Of a DNA stretch of 64,000 nt, positions 1-7,746 are shown piece after piece; within the stretch, counting starts at the first letter, position 1; the number at the start of each line of letters is the position of its first letter. This stretch comes from Palleronia marisminoris. GTDB lineage: Bacteria > Pseudomonadota > Alphaproteobacteria > Rhodobacterales > Rhodobacteraceae. The DNA lies in the NCBI RefSeq assembly GCF_900172315.1, contig NZ_FWFV01000007.1, forward strand, positions 62,001 through 126,000, in the 5' to 3' direction. The position numbers were made by a program, and so were the translations under genes. The notes under the pieces were generated by a model that searched no databases, was not told the DNA's origin, and saw nothing but the letters and a program-made list of their open reading frames with translations.

Positions 1-785
1 AGGTCCGCCCCGTCGATCACGTCGCCCAGACCACGCGGCCCGCCCGGTTGGGCATAGGCCGCCTTCTGCTCGGTCATCGAGGTCTCGCGCCCCTCGTGGA
101 CCAGCCCGTCGAGGTCGCAGAGCCACACGTTCTCGCGCTTGACGCCCAGCTTCAGCAGCATGTCGAGGCAGGCGATCCCGGCCGCCCCGCCGCCGGTCGA
201 GACGACCTTGATGTCCTCGAACCGCTTTTCGGCGACGCGCAGCGCATTGGTGGCGGCGGCCCCGACGACGATGGCGGTGCCGTGCTGGTCGTCGTGGAAT
301 ACCGGGATGTTCATGCGCTCGCGGCAGATCTTCTCGACCACGAAGCAATCGGGGGCCTTGATGTCCTCGAGGTTGATCGCGCCGAAGGTGGGTTCCAGCG
401 CGCAGACGATCTCGGCCAGCTTCTCGGGGTCTCGCTCGGACAGCTCGATGTCGAAGCAGTCGATATTGGCGAACTTCTTGAAGAGGACCGCCTTGCCCTC
501 CATCACCGGCTTCGAGGCGAGCGCCCCGATGTCGCCAAGGCCCAGCACCGCCGTGCCGTTGCTGACTACGGCGACGAGGTTACCGCGGGCGGTATAGTCG
601 CGGGCGGCCGTCGGGTCGGCCTTGATCTCGAGGCAGGCTTCGGCGACGCCCGGAGAGTAGGCGAGCGCCAGGTCGCGCCCGTTCGCCAGGGGCTTCGTCG
701 CCCGAACCTCGAGCTTCCCCGGCCGTGGCTCGCGGTGATACGCGAGCGCCGCATCGCGCAGGTTCGTCTGCTTGTCGTCGGCCAT
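1..785 (-). CDS. maeB: NADP-dependent malic enzyme, N-terminal part (truncated by window edge)
   Basis: The first 261 residues of a malic enzyme, which decarboxylates malate to pyruvate with reduction of NAD(P) in the cytosol. Visible are the N-terminal [14 protein letters not shown] segment, the DLGDIG-like [18 protein letters not shown] stretch, the metal and substrate region [12 protein letters not shown], and the start of the Rossmann part ([13 protein letters not shown]). The MaeB type normally carries a C-terminal phosphotransacetylase-like domain that would lie outside the window, so I cannot confirm the subtype. The start MADDKQTN at 785 fits the family. The two DUF3072 genes lie upstream and read the same way. 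Confidence 0.93.
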   Translation of the reverse strand, partial: MADDKQTNLRDAALAYHREPRPGKLEVRATKPLANGRDLALAYSPGVAEACLEIKADPTAARDYTARGNLVAVVSNGTAVLGLGDIGALASKPVMEGKAVLFKKFANIDCFDIELSERDPEKLAEIVCALEPTFGAINLEDIKAPDCFVVEKICRERMNIPVFHDDQHGTAIVVGAAATNALRVAEKRFEDIKVVSTGGGAAGIACLDMLLKLGVKRENVWLCDLDGLVHEGRETSMTEQKAAYAQPGGPRGLGDVIDGAD

Positions 786-842
786 GTGCCTGTCCCCCGG
801 CTGGTTCGGTCTATCCCGGCTCCGGTGAGATAACGGCAGAGG

Positions 843-1064
843 TCAGCCGCGGCCAGTCCGTTCCTGCAAGGTGTCGATCAGTTTCGAAGCCTCGGCCTTG
901 GTGAGGTCGGGATTGAACTCTTCGCCGGCCTCTTCGCACATCGTCTTGAGATAGCTTGCCTGTGCGCCGGTCATCGCCTCGTCGCCCGTGGTCCATTGCT
1001 CGACCGGCTTGTCGGCGTTCGAAGGCGTCTCTCGCTTGGGATGTTCCATCGGATCGTCGCTCAT
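843..1064 (-). CDS. DUF3072 domain protein (first copy)
   Basis: A 73-residue acidic cytosolic protein. Its second half (DEAMTGAQASYLKTMCEEAGEEF followed by DLTKAEASKLIDTLQ) matches the pattern of the DUF3072 family: a short 'MT..QA..L..LC.E' helix followed by a 'LTK..A...I..L' helix. The function is unknown. No signal peptide or membrane segment is seen. The start at 1064 (MSDDPME) is preceded on the minus strand by a GGGGAA sequence that can serve as ribosome binding site. It lies 57 bases upstream of the malic enzyme gene and is paired with a second DUF3072 copy, so a recent or old duplication is likely. Confidence 0.8.
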   Translation of the reverse strand: MSDDPMEHPKRETPSNADKPVEQWTTGDEAMTGAQASYLKTMCEEAGEEFNPDLTKAEASKLIDTLQERTGRG

Positions 1065-1121
1065 GGGCGTTCCCCTTGTGTTCCTTTCGAGGCGAACGCC
1101 GGAGGGTCCCCGCGGATCCCT

Positions 1122-1346
1122 CTACATCTTCTCCAACGCGTCGATGCGCTCATTTGCCTGGCGGCGGGTCAGGTTGGCGTCGAACGGCTCGTCGTGCTTT
1201 TCGCACAGCTGGCGCAGATGGGCGGCTTGCTCTTCCGTCATCTGCTCGTCGTCGCCGCGCACCTCGTCGGTGCCCACGACCGCTCCGGCAATGGGGAAGC
1301 TGGCGGTTCCGGTGCCCTTGTCACCCGGGATGGTATCGTCTGACAT
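1122..1346 (-). CDS. DUF3072 domain protein (second copy)
   Basis: A 74-residue protein whose C-terminal half (EQMTEEQAAHLRQLCEKHDE and LTRRQANERIDALEKM) aligns with the same two-helix DUF3072 pattern as the neighbouring copy. The N-terminal half is unrelated in sequence. I chose the start at 1346 (MSDDTIPG) because it begins with MSDD like the neighbour and is preceded by GGGAGAT on the minus strand; a longer open frame upstream overlaps the cdd gene and has no coding character. The two copies are 57 bases apart and may be cotranscribed. The function is unknown. Confidence 0.78.
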   Translation of the reverse strand: MSDDTIPGDKGTGTASFPIAGAVVGTDEVRGDDEQMTEEQAAHLRQLCEKHDEPFDANLTRRQANERIDALEKM

Positions 1347-1433
1347 GGTGTATCTCCCTTCCGCCGGAAAACGAGCGGCGGCCCCGCCTTGTTCCCGCTT
1401 GCCAATCGGGGGGCGGCGTACCAGTTTCGCGTC

Positions 1434-1829
1434 ATGGATGATCTCATTGCCGCCGCGGCCACCGTCCGCGAGAACGCCCACGCCCCCTATTCCCGCTTCA
1501 AGGTCGGTGCGGCGATCCGCACGCCCGACGGGCAGGTCTTTGCGGGATGCAACGTGGAGAACGTGGCCTACCCCGAAGGCACCTGTGCCGAAGCGGGCGC
1601 GATCGCGGCCATGGTCGCCGCCGGGCAGACGCGCATCGCCGCGGTCGCCGTGATCGCCGACAGCCCGTCCCCCGTGCCCCCCTGCGGCGGATGCCGTCAG
1701 AAGCTGGCCGAGTTCGCCGCGTCGGACGTTCCGGTGGTCATGGCCACCACGGCCGGCGGACGGCAGGAGGTGACGGTGGCCGACCTGCTGCCCGGCGCCT
1801 TCGCGGCCGGGCACATGGAGGGAGCGTGA
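1434..1829 (+). CDS. cdd: Cytidine deaminase
   Basis: A 131-residue enzyme that deaminates cytidine and deoxycytidine to uridine and deoxyuridine. The zinc site is visible as CAE at residues 51-53 (zinc Cys and catalytic Glu) and PCGGC at 83-87 (two zinc Cys), and the substrate segment CNVENVAYPEGT precedes it. The length matches the short tetrameric family. I chose the ATG at 1434 (MDDLIAAA); upstream codons in frame are not conserved. It is the first gene of a five-gene salvage operon and its TGA overlaps the GTG of deoA in GTGA. Confidence 0.95.
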   Translation: MDDLIAAAATVRENAHAPYSRFKVGAAIRTPDGQVFAGCNVENVAYPEGTCAEAGAIAAMVAAGQTRIAAVAVIADSPSPVPPCGGCRQKLAEFAASDVPVVMATTAGGRQEVTVADLLPGAFAAGHMEGA

Positions 1830-3133
1830 GCTTCCGCGCCCTCCTCTCGCAGCTTCGGGCCGGCCAGAGGCCCGATCCCGCGGGCCTGATCGCCTTCGCG
1901 ACCGGCCTTGCCAGCGGCGCGGTCAGCGACGCGCAGGCCGGTGCCTTCGCCATGGCCGTGTGCCGCGGTCCGGGCCTTGGTCCAGAGGGGCGCGTCGCGC
2001 TGACCCGCGGCATGGCCGATAGCGGCCAGCGACTGTCCTGGGGCCTGCCGGGACCGGTGATCGACAAGCACTCCACCGGCGGAGTAGGCGACCCGGTCAG
2101 CCTCGTGCTGGCGCCGATGCTGGCCTCGATCTGGGCGTATGTCCCGATGATCTCGGGTCGTGGGCTGGGGCATACCGGCGGGACGCTCGACAAGCTGGAA
2201 GCGATCCCGGGGATGCAGGTCGAACTGTCCGAGGATCGGTTTCGCGCCGTGGTCGCGGAGGTCGGGGCGGCCATCGTCGCCGCCAGCGCCGACATCGCCC
2301 CGGCCGACCGAAGGCTCTATGCCATCCGCGACGTGACCGCGACGGTGGACCAGATCGACCTGATCACCGCGTCGATCCTGTCGAAGAAGCTGGCGGCGGG
2401 GTTGCAGGCGCTCGTTCTCGACGTGAAGGCGGGCTCGGGCGCGTTCATGCGCGACGCCGAGGACGCCCGCGAACTGGCCGAGGCGTTGGTCCAGACCGCG
2501 ACCGAGGCCGGATGCCCGACTGCCGCGCTGGTGACGGCGATGGACGAACCGCTCGCCCCCGCCTGCGGCAACGCGCTCGAGATCGTGGCGGTGGTGGAGG
2601 TGCTGACCGGCACCGCCTCAGACGGCCGCCTGCGCGAGGTGTCGCTGGCCCTCGGTGGCGCGCTTCTGGCCCGCGCGGGGCAAGCGGAGGATGCCGAGGC
2701 TGGTGCCGCGCGGCTGGCCCAGACGCTGGAGGACGGGCGCGCGGCCGAGGCCTTCGCCCGGATGGTCGCCGCGCAGGGCGGACCTGGTGACTTTGTCGAG
2801 ACATGGCAGAGGCGCCTCGCGACCGCACCCGTCATCCGCGACGTCACCGCGACCGAGGGCGGAACGCTCGCCCGGATCGACGGCACCGCGCTTGGGCTGA
2901 CCGTGGTCGGGCTGGGCGGCGGTCGCCAGCGCGAGGGCGACGCGATCGATCGCAGCGTGGGCCTCGATCGGATCGCGCGCATCGGCACGCGCTTGGCTCC
3001 CGGTGATGTCTTCGCCCGCATCCACGCGGCTGACGAAGACGCCGCCGACATGGCCGAAGAAAGCCTGCGCGCCGCCATGTCCCTGGGCGAGGCCGCCGAA
3101 CCGAAGCCTCTGATCCTCGGACGCATCGGATGA
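1826..3133 (+). CDS. deoA: Thymidine phosphorylase
   Basis: A 435-residue enzyme that phosphorolyses thymidine and deoxyuridine to the base and 2-deoxyribose 1-phosphate. The family signatures KHSTGGVGDPVSLVLAP and SGRGLGHTGGTLDKLE are both intact, as is the phosphate-binding KAGSGAFM. The start is a GTG inside the four-base overlap GTGA with the cdd stop, with GGAG a few bases upstream. This makes the protein begin (fM)SFRALLSQLRAGQRP, which matches the usual N-terminus; no ATG is available nearby. The open frame extends far upstream through cdd, but that part is a shadow. Confidence 0.94.
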   Translation: MSFRALLSQLRAGQRPDPAGLIAFATGLASGAVSDAQAGAFAMAVCRGPGLGPEGRVALTRGMADSGQRLSWGLPGPVIDKHSTGGVGDPVSLVLAPMLASIWAYVPMISGRGLGHTGGTLDKLEAIPGMQVELSEDRFRAVVAEVGAAIVAASADIAPADRRLYAIRDVTATVDQIDLITASILSKKLAAGLQALVLDVKAGSGAFMRDAEDARELAEALVQTATEAGCPTAALVTAMDEPLAPACGNALEIVAVVEVLTGTASDGRLREVSLALGGALLARAGQAEDAEAGAARLAQTLEDGRAAEAFARMVAAQGGPGDFVETWQRRLATAPVIRDVTATEGGTLARIDGTALGLTVVGLGGGRQREGDAIDRSVGLDRIARIGTRLAPGDVFARIHAADEDAADMAEESLRAAMSLGEAAEPKPLILGRIG

Positions 3134-4311
3134 CCGGGCGCGCGTTCCTCGTGGTGCTCGATTCCGTCGGGATCGGCGGGGCGCCGGATGCCGAGGCGTT
3201 CGGCGACGCGGGCGCTAACACGCTGGGCCACATCGCCGAGGCGCTGGCCGGAAGCGACCGGCCCCTGCGCCTGCCCAACCTCGACCGCCTGGGGCTCGGC
3301 CGCGCCGTGGCGCTGGCCAGCGGCGCCACACCTCCGGGCCTCGGGGCCGAGCCCGAGGGGCTTTGGGGCGCGGCGACTGAAGTCTCGCAAGGCAAGGACA
3401 CGCCCTCGGGCCACTGGGAGATCGGGGGCCTGCCGGTGCCGTGGGAGTGGACGTTCTTTCCGCCGACCGATCCTTGCTTCGACGAGGATCTCGTCGCCCG
3501 CGTCTGCGAGTTGGCAGGCACCGACGGCATCCTCGGCAATCGCCACGCCTCGGGGACCAACATCATCGAGGAAGAGGGCGAGTCGCATCTGAACACCGGC
3601 TGGCCGATCTGCTACACCTCGACCGACAGCGTCTTCCAGATCGCGGCGCATGAAGAGGCGTTCGGCCTCGATCGGCTGTTGAAGCTCTGCGCAGACCTCG
3701 CGCCGGAATTGCACGCGCGCAAGGTCGGCCGCGTCATCGCACGGCCCTTCGTCGGCGCGCAGGGTACCGGCTGGACCCGTACAAAGAACCGGCAGGACTT
3801 CGCGATCGCCCCGCCCTCGCCGACCCTGTGCGACTGGGTGCAGGGGGCGGGGCGCCGGGTCCACTCGGTCGGCAAGATCGGCGACATCTTCTCGATGCAG
3901 GGAATCGACACGAAGGTGAAGGGCAGCGATGCGGATCTGCTCGAGGCGCTGAAGGAGCGGCTGGCCGAGGCCGAGCCGGGCTCGCTGACCTTCGCCAACC
4001 TCGTGGAGTTCGACAGCGCCTACGGCCACCGCCGCGACGTTGCGGGCTATGCGCGGCACCTCGAATGGTTCGACACCGCGCTTCCGGACCTGCTGGCGCG
4101 CATGAAGCCGGACGACCTGCTGCTCATCACCGCCGACCACGGCAACGACCCCACCTGGCGCGGGACCGACCACACGCGCGAGCGGGTGCCGGTGCTTGGC
4201 GTCGGCGCGGGCGCCAAGGCGGTCGGGCAGGTGGCGTTCGCCGACATCGCCGCAACCGTCGCCCACCATCTGGACGTTCCGAACCGCGGACCGGGAAGGA
4301 GCTTCCTTTGA
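3130..4311 (+). CDS. deoB: Phosphopentomutase
   Basis: A 393-residue enzyme of the alkaline phosphatase superfamily that converts (deoxy)ribose 1-phosphate to the 5-phosphate, linking nucleoside breakdown with pentose metabolism. Metal-binding and catalytic elements are visible: DSVGIGGAPDA at the N-terminus, the phospho-acceptor loop GKDTPSGHWE, and TADHGNDP with TDHTRE near the C-terminus. The length is typical. The ATG lies in an ATGA overlap with the deoA stop, indicating translational coupling. Confidence 0.95.
   Translation: MTGRAFLVVLDSVGIGGAPDAEAFGDAGANTLGHIAEALAGSDRPLRLPNLDRLGLGRAVALASGATPPGLGAEPEGLWGAATEVSQGKDTPSGHWEIGGLPVPWEWTFFPPTDPCFDEDLVARVCELAGTDGILGNRHASGTNIIEEEGESHLNTGWPICYTSTDSVFQIAAHEEAFGLDRLLKLCADLAPELHARKVGRVIARPFVGAQGTGWTRTKNRQDFAIAPPSPTLCDWVQGAGRRVHSVGKIGDIFSMQGIDTKVKGSDADLLEALKERLAEAEPGSLTFANLVEFDSAYGHRRDVAGYARHLEWFDTALPDLLARMKPDDLLLITADHGNDPTWRGTDHTRERVPVLGVGAGAKAVGQVAFADIAATVAHHLDVPNRGPGRSFL
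4296..4310 (+). promoter_or_regulatory. Ribosome binding site that fixes a TTG start for add
   Basis: AAGGAG at 4296-4301 sits six bases before TTG at 4308-4310. The TTG overlaps the deoB stop in TTGA, following the four-base overlap pattern of every other junction in this operon, and gives the protein the expected N-terminus just before [10 protein letters not shown]. Confidence 0.75.
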
Positions 4312-5282
4312 AAGACCTGCCAAAGATCGAGCTGCATCTGCACATCGAAGGGGCTGCCCCGCCGTCCTTCGTTCGCGATCTCGCGTCCGAGAAGAACCAC
4401 GACCTCAGCCGCATCTTTGCCGAGGATGGCAGCTATCGCTACGATGGCTTCCTCGAGTTCCTCAGCGTCTACGAAGAGGCGACGTCAGTCCTGAAGTCCC
4501 CCGAGGACTACGCCCGCCTGACGCGCGAGGTGCTGATGCGCCAGGCCGAGCACGGGGTGATCTATACCGAGATGTTCCTGTCCCCCGACTTCTGCGGTGG
4601 GCGCGACGTGGGCGCTTGGCAGGAATATCTGCACGCCATCCGTGAAGCCGCCGAAGGTGCCAAGCGCGACGGCGCCCCCGAGATGCGCGGCATCGTCACC
4701 TGCATCCGCCATTTCGGCCCCGACCTCGCGCGCGAAACCGCCACCTGCGCGGCCGAGACGGCGGCCGATTTCATCACCGGCTTCGGCATGGGCGGCGACG
4801 AGGGCAAGGGGCGGCAGGGCGACTTCGTCTGGGCCTTCGACTGCGCGCGCGAAGCCGGGCTGCGGTTGACCACCCACGCGGGCGAATGGGGCGGGCCGGG
4901 CAGCGTGCGCGACGCGCTCGACGATCTGAAGGTCGAGCGGATCGGCCACGGCGTCCGCGCGATCGAGGACCCGGCGCTGGTCGAACGGCTGGCGCGGGAG
5001 GGGATCGTACTCGAGGTGTGCCCGGGGTCGAATGCGGCGCTGGGCCTGTACCAGTGGAAGGCGAACCCGATCGAGAAGCTGCGTGCGGCCGGGGTGCCGG
5101 TGACGATCTCGACCGACGACCCGCCGTTCTTTCACACCACGATGACCGGCGATTACGAACACATCGCCCATGTCCACGGCTGGGACGAGGATGCGTTCCG
5201 CGAGGCCGCCCGGGTTGCCGCGCGCGCCGCCTTCTGCGACGAGACGACGCGACAGGCGCTTCTCGAAAGGATCGGCGAATGA
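4308..5282 (+). CDS. add: Adenosine deaminase
   Basis: A 324-residue metal-dependent deaminase that converts adenosine and deoxyadenosine to inosine forms. The zinc ligands and catalytic residues are visible: HLHIEGA near residue 10, THAGEWG with the His and Glu of the active site, and STDDPP with the terminal zinc Asp. The start is TTG at 4308, supported by the AAGGAG upstream and by the TTGA overlap with deoB. Its position between deoB and upp shows a purine branch in an otherwise pyrimidine salvage operon. No purine nucleoside phosphorylase gene is next to it. A related aminodeaminase (for example adenine deaminase) is possible but less likely. Confidence 0.9.
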   Translation: MKDLPKIELHLHIEGAAPPSFVRDLASEKNHDLSRIFAEDGSYRYDGFLEFLSVYEEATSVLKSPEDYARLTREVLMRQAEHGVIYTEMFLSPDFCGGRDVGAWQEYLHAIREAAEGAKRDGAPEMRGIVTCIRHFGPDLARETATCAAETAADFITGFGMGGDEGKGRQGDFVWAFDCAREAGLRLTTHAGEWGGPGSVRDALDDLKVERIGHGVRAIEDPALVERLAREGIVLEVCPGSNAALGLYQWKANPIEKLRAAGVPVTISTDDPPFFHTTMTGDYEHIAHVHGWDEDAFREAARVAARAAFCDETTRQALLERIGE

Positions 5283-5911
5283 CCCAGCACCTCACCGTGG
5301 TCGAGCACCCCCTCATCCAGCACAAGCTGACCATCATGCGCCGCCGCGACACCTCGACGGCCGTGTTCCGCCAGCTTCTGCGCGAGATCAGCCAGCTTCT
5401 GGCCTACGAGATGACGCGCGACCTGCCGCTGACGACCACCACCATCGAGACCCCCGTGACCGAGATGGAGGCGCCCACGCTGGCCGGTCGCAAGCTGGCG
5501 CTGGTATCGATCCTGCGCGCGGGGAACGGTTTGCTGGATGGGATGCTCGACCTGATCCCCTCGGCGCGGGTGGGGTTCGTGGGGCTCTATCGCGACGAGG
5601 AAACGCTGGAGCCGGTGAAATACTACTTCAAGGTGCCCGCCCAGCTCGACAAGCGGGTGGTGATCGCGGTGGACCCGATGCTGGCGACCGGCAACTCCTC
5701 TGTCGCGGCGATCCAGATGCTGAAGGACGCGGGCGCGAAAGACATCCGGTTCCTGTGCCTGCTGGCCGCCCCCGAGGGTGTCGCGCGGATGAAGGAGGCG
5801 CACCCGGATGTGCCCGTCGTGACCGCCGCGCTGGACGAGCGGCTGAACGAGAAGGGCTATATCGTGCCCGGCTTGGGTGACGCAGGCGACCGGATGTTCG
5901 GCACGAAATAA
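5279..5911 (+). CDS. upp: Uracil phosphoribosyltransferase
   Basis: A 210-residue enzyme that joins uracil to PRPP to give UMP. The PRPP-binding loop [11 protein letters not shown], the [13 protein letters not shown] loop and the C-terminal uracil-binding segment [17 protein letters not shown] are all intact. The length matches the family. The ATG overlaps the add stop in ATGA. As the last gene of the operon it recaptures the uracil released after cytidine deamination and phosphorolysis. Confidence 0.96.
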   Translation: MTQHLTVVEHPLIQHKLTIMRRRDTSTAVFRQLLREISQLLAYEMTRDLPLTTTTIETPVTEMEAPTLAGRKLALVSILRAGNGLLDGMLDLIPSARVGFVGLYRDEETLEPVKYYFKVPAQLDKRVVIAVDPMLATGNSSVAAIQMLKDAGAKDIRFLCLLAAPEGVARMKEAHPDVPVVTAALDERLNEKGYIVPGLGDAGDRMFGTK

Positions 5912-5972
5912 GTCGGCCCTTGCCACCGCCGGCTGTTCCCCCACCTTTTCGGGGGCAACGCGAGGGGACAAG

Positions 5973-6617
5973 ATGAGACATGCACGCGCATTGGGCAGGG
6001 CTCTCGTGTTGGCGCTCGGCCTTTCCGGGGCCGCTTTCGCACAGACGGCCGGCACCCGCCTGGCCGAGGCACCGCCCCCGGCCGAGTTCCCGCCGGCATC
6101 TTTCCAGGGCGCGGAATACGTGGACAGCGCGGGGTGCCTGTATGTCCGCGGCGGAACGGGGGCGACGTCGATCTGGGTGCCGCGGGTGACGTCGGACCGG
6201 CGGGTGATCTGCGGGCTGAGGCCGACCTTGCCCGTGATCGCCGCGCCCGGGGTGATCTCGGTCGATCAGGCCGCGAGGCGTGCGGTCGCCGGAATGCTCG
6301 ACGCCGGCACCGTGATCGCCGTCCCGGCGCCGCCGCGGCTCGAGACGCCGGACGGCTATCGCCCAGCGTGGGAGGACGGTCGGCTGAATCCCTATGCCGG
6401 CAAGCAGCTTTTGTCGGGGGCGCTGCAGCAGGCGCTGGTCTGGACGCAGACGGTGCCGCGCCGGCTGAAGTCCGCGTCCGGCGAGGATGTGACGAGCCGC
6501 TACAACTTCCTCGTCTATCCCTACACCGACTACGCCAAGCAGCGCGCGGCGCTTGGTTCGGGTAACTACATCATCATCGAGACCACGGCCGGGCGCGAGA
6601 TCGTTCCGCGCTATTGA
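5973..6617 (+). CDS. Secreted protein of unknown function (YVDSAGC domain)
   Basis: A 214-residue protein with a clear signal peptide (MRHARALGRALVLALGLSG, cleavage near AFA-QT). After it comes PPAEFPPASFQGAEYVDS followed by GCLYVRGG and WVPRVTSDRRVICGL; this resembles, as far as I recall, the N-terminal domain of SPOR-containing envelope proteins in Rhodobacteraceae, but no SPOR domain follows. The C-terminus contains TSRYNFLVYPYTDYAKQ and ends ETTAGREIVPRY. Two cysteines in the first domain could form a disulfide. It follows upp by 61 bases and may be read from the same transcript. Its stop overlaps that of the next gene by seven bases, tail to tail. Confidence 0.65.
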   Translation: MRHARALGRALVLALGLSGAAFAQTAGTRLAEAPPPAEFPPASFQGAEYVDSAGCLYVRGGTGATSIWVPRVTSDRRVICGLRPTLPVIAAPGVISVDQAARRAVAGMLDAGTVIAVPAPPRLETPDGYRPAWEDGRLNPYAGKQLLSGALQQALVWTQTVPRRLKSASGEDVTSRYNFLVYPYTDYAKQRAALGSGNYIIIETTAGREIVPRY

Positions 6618-7612
6618 GTGCAGATCGCCTGAAGCGCCACCCAAGCCCCGTCAGACAGGATGGGCCGCGCGTCGGCCTCGGCGCCCTCGGCCAAGGCCGT
6701 GGCCGCATCCCCGTCCAGCGTCGCGGCATAGGCGCGGGGGCTGACGCCGGCGGCTTGGAATCGCGCCGCCAGTCCGTCGGTGGGCGTCGGTTCGGTCGGC
6801 TGCGTCATGAGGTGCTCGGCATAGGTGCTGAGATCACGATCCGAGACCTCGCCGGTGGTCATCAGCCGCAGAGCTGCGTCGGGTCCAGAGACTTCGAGCA
6901 GCCGCGCGATCGGGTCGCTTTGCCGGGCCTGTTCGATCGCCGACAGGATGTGACCGGCGACGACGCCCGGTTCATCGTTGTCTTCAATCAGGTGCTGCCC
7001 GACGGCGACGATGCCGCCCGGAAGCGCGAGCGCGTCGTCCCGTTCGGTGCGGAGGATCACGACCCGGCCGCGGCCTTCGCCGATCAGGCGCCGTGACAGA
7101 GTGTCGAGCGCGCCGCGCGCGGCCGGATCGCTGCACACCGGACCTGTCAGGCGCGTGATCTCGTCGAGAAGGCGGGCGCCGGTATCGGCACGAACGGCCG
7201 GCGGCGCGACCGCGACCGCGTGCCGGATCAGCGCGCCGGGCAGCCAGAACACGCCGAGCGCGCCGATCCCCATAAGCGCCCCCGCGAACAGGACCGAGCG
7301 CAGGATCCCCGGCCGTGGCCGCCGCCGCCGGATCGCCCGGTCCACCCGCGCGATCGCGTCGATCATCAGGTCGTCGTCGATTTCCAGCGTTTCGCCGGCC
7401 TCGGGGCCGGGGGCGAAGATCGCGGGCATCTCGCCCGGATTGCGACGCTCGACAGCGGGCAGGGACCAGTGGGCCAGCGGCGTCTCGCCCGTGGTGTAGA
7501 TGGCGAGGGTGGCCTCGCCCAGCGACACCACCACGTCCCGCCGTTGTTCGCCCGCACCGGGACGCCAGAGAGCCGGCGCCTCGAGCCGTTCGAACTCGGT
7601 CAATGCGGTCAT
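6611..7612 (-). CDS. Membrane protein with a degenerate M48 peptidase-like domain
   Basis: A 333-residue protein with an N-terminal cytosolic part (TEFERLEAPALWRPG and PLAHWSLPAVERRNPGEMPA), one or two membrane segments around residues 105-140 (LFAGALMGIGALGVFWLPGA) and a periplasm-side C-terminal domain. The stretch LALPGGIVAVGQHLIEDNDEPGVVAGHIL has the layout of the M48 metallopeptidase core, but where HExxH should stand the sequence reads GHILS, so zinc catalysis is not expected. The start at 7612 is chosen because AGAGGA lies upstream on the minus strand; a longer frame begins at 7657. It is probably a conserved Rhodobacteraceae protein of unknown role. Confidence 0.6.
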   Translation of the reverse strand: MTALTEFERLEAPALWRPGAGEQRRDVVVSLGEATLAIYTTGETPLAHWSLPAVERRNPGEMPAIFAPGPEAGETLEIDDDLMIDAIARVDRAIRRRRPRPGILRSVLFAGALMGIGALGVFWLPGALIRHAVAVAPPAVRADTGARLLDEITRLTGPVCSDPAARGALDTLSRRLIGEGRGRVVILRTERDDALALPGGIVAVGQHLIEDNDEPGVVAGHILSAIEQARQSDPIARLLEVSGPDAALRLMTTGEVSDRDLSTYAEHLMTQPTEPTPTDGLAARFQAAGVSPRAYAATLDGDAATALAEGAEADARPILSDGAWVALQAICTQ

Positions 7613-7703
7613 CGGGGCTGTATCGGGTCCTCTGGCAGGAAGTCGCTTGCTCTTCACCTATTCCGGTTGACGCCGATCGGCAACGGTTGCGGCGGTGCCA
7701 GAG

Positions 7704-7730
7704 AAACGCCGGACCAATGGCCCGGCGTTT
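7704..7730 (-). terminator. Terminator hairpin after fadJ
   Basis: A perfect nine-base stem (AAACGCCGG with CCGGCGTTT, nine-base loop) lies 17 bases beyond the fadJ stop and ends in TTT followed by a pyrimidine-rich stretch on the minus strand. It separates fadJ from the next minus-strand gene. Confidence 0.65.
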
Positions 7731-7746
7731 CAAGGTCTTGGGCAGG

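Noticed and set aside
2317-4323. Long minus-strand open frame opposite deoA and deoB
   Set aside because: Shadow of two conserved genes; sequence is low-complexity Arg/Pro/Ser without domains.
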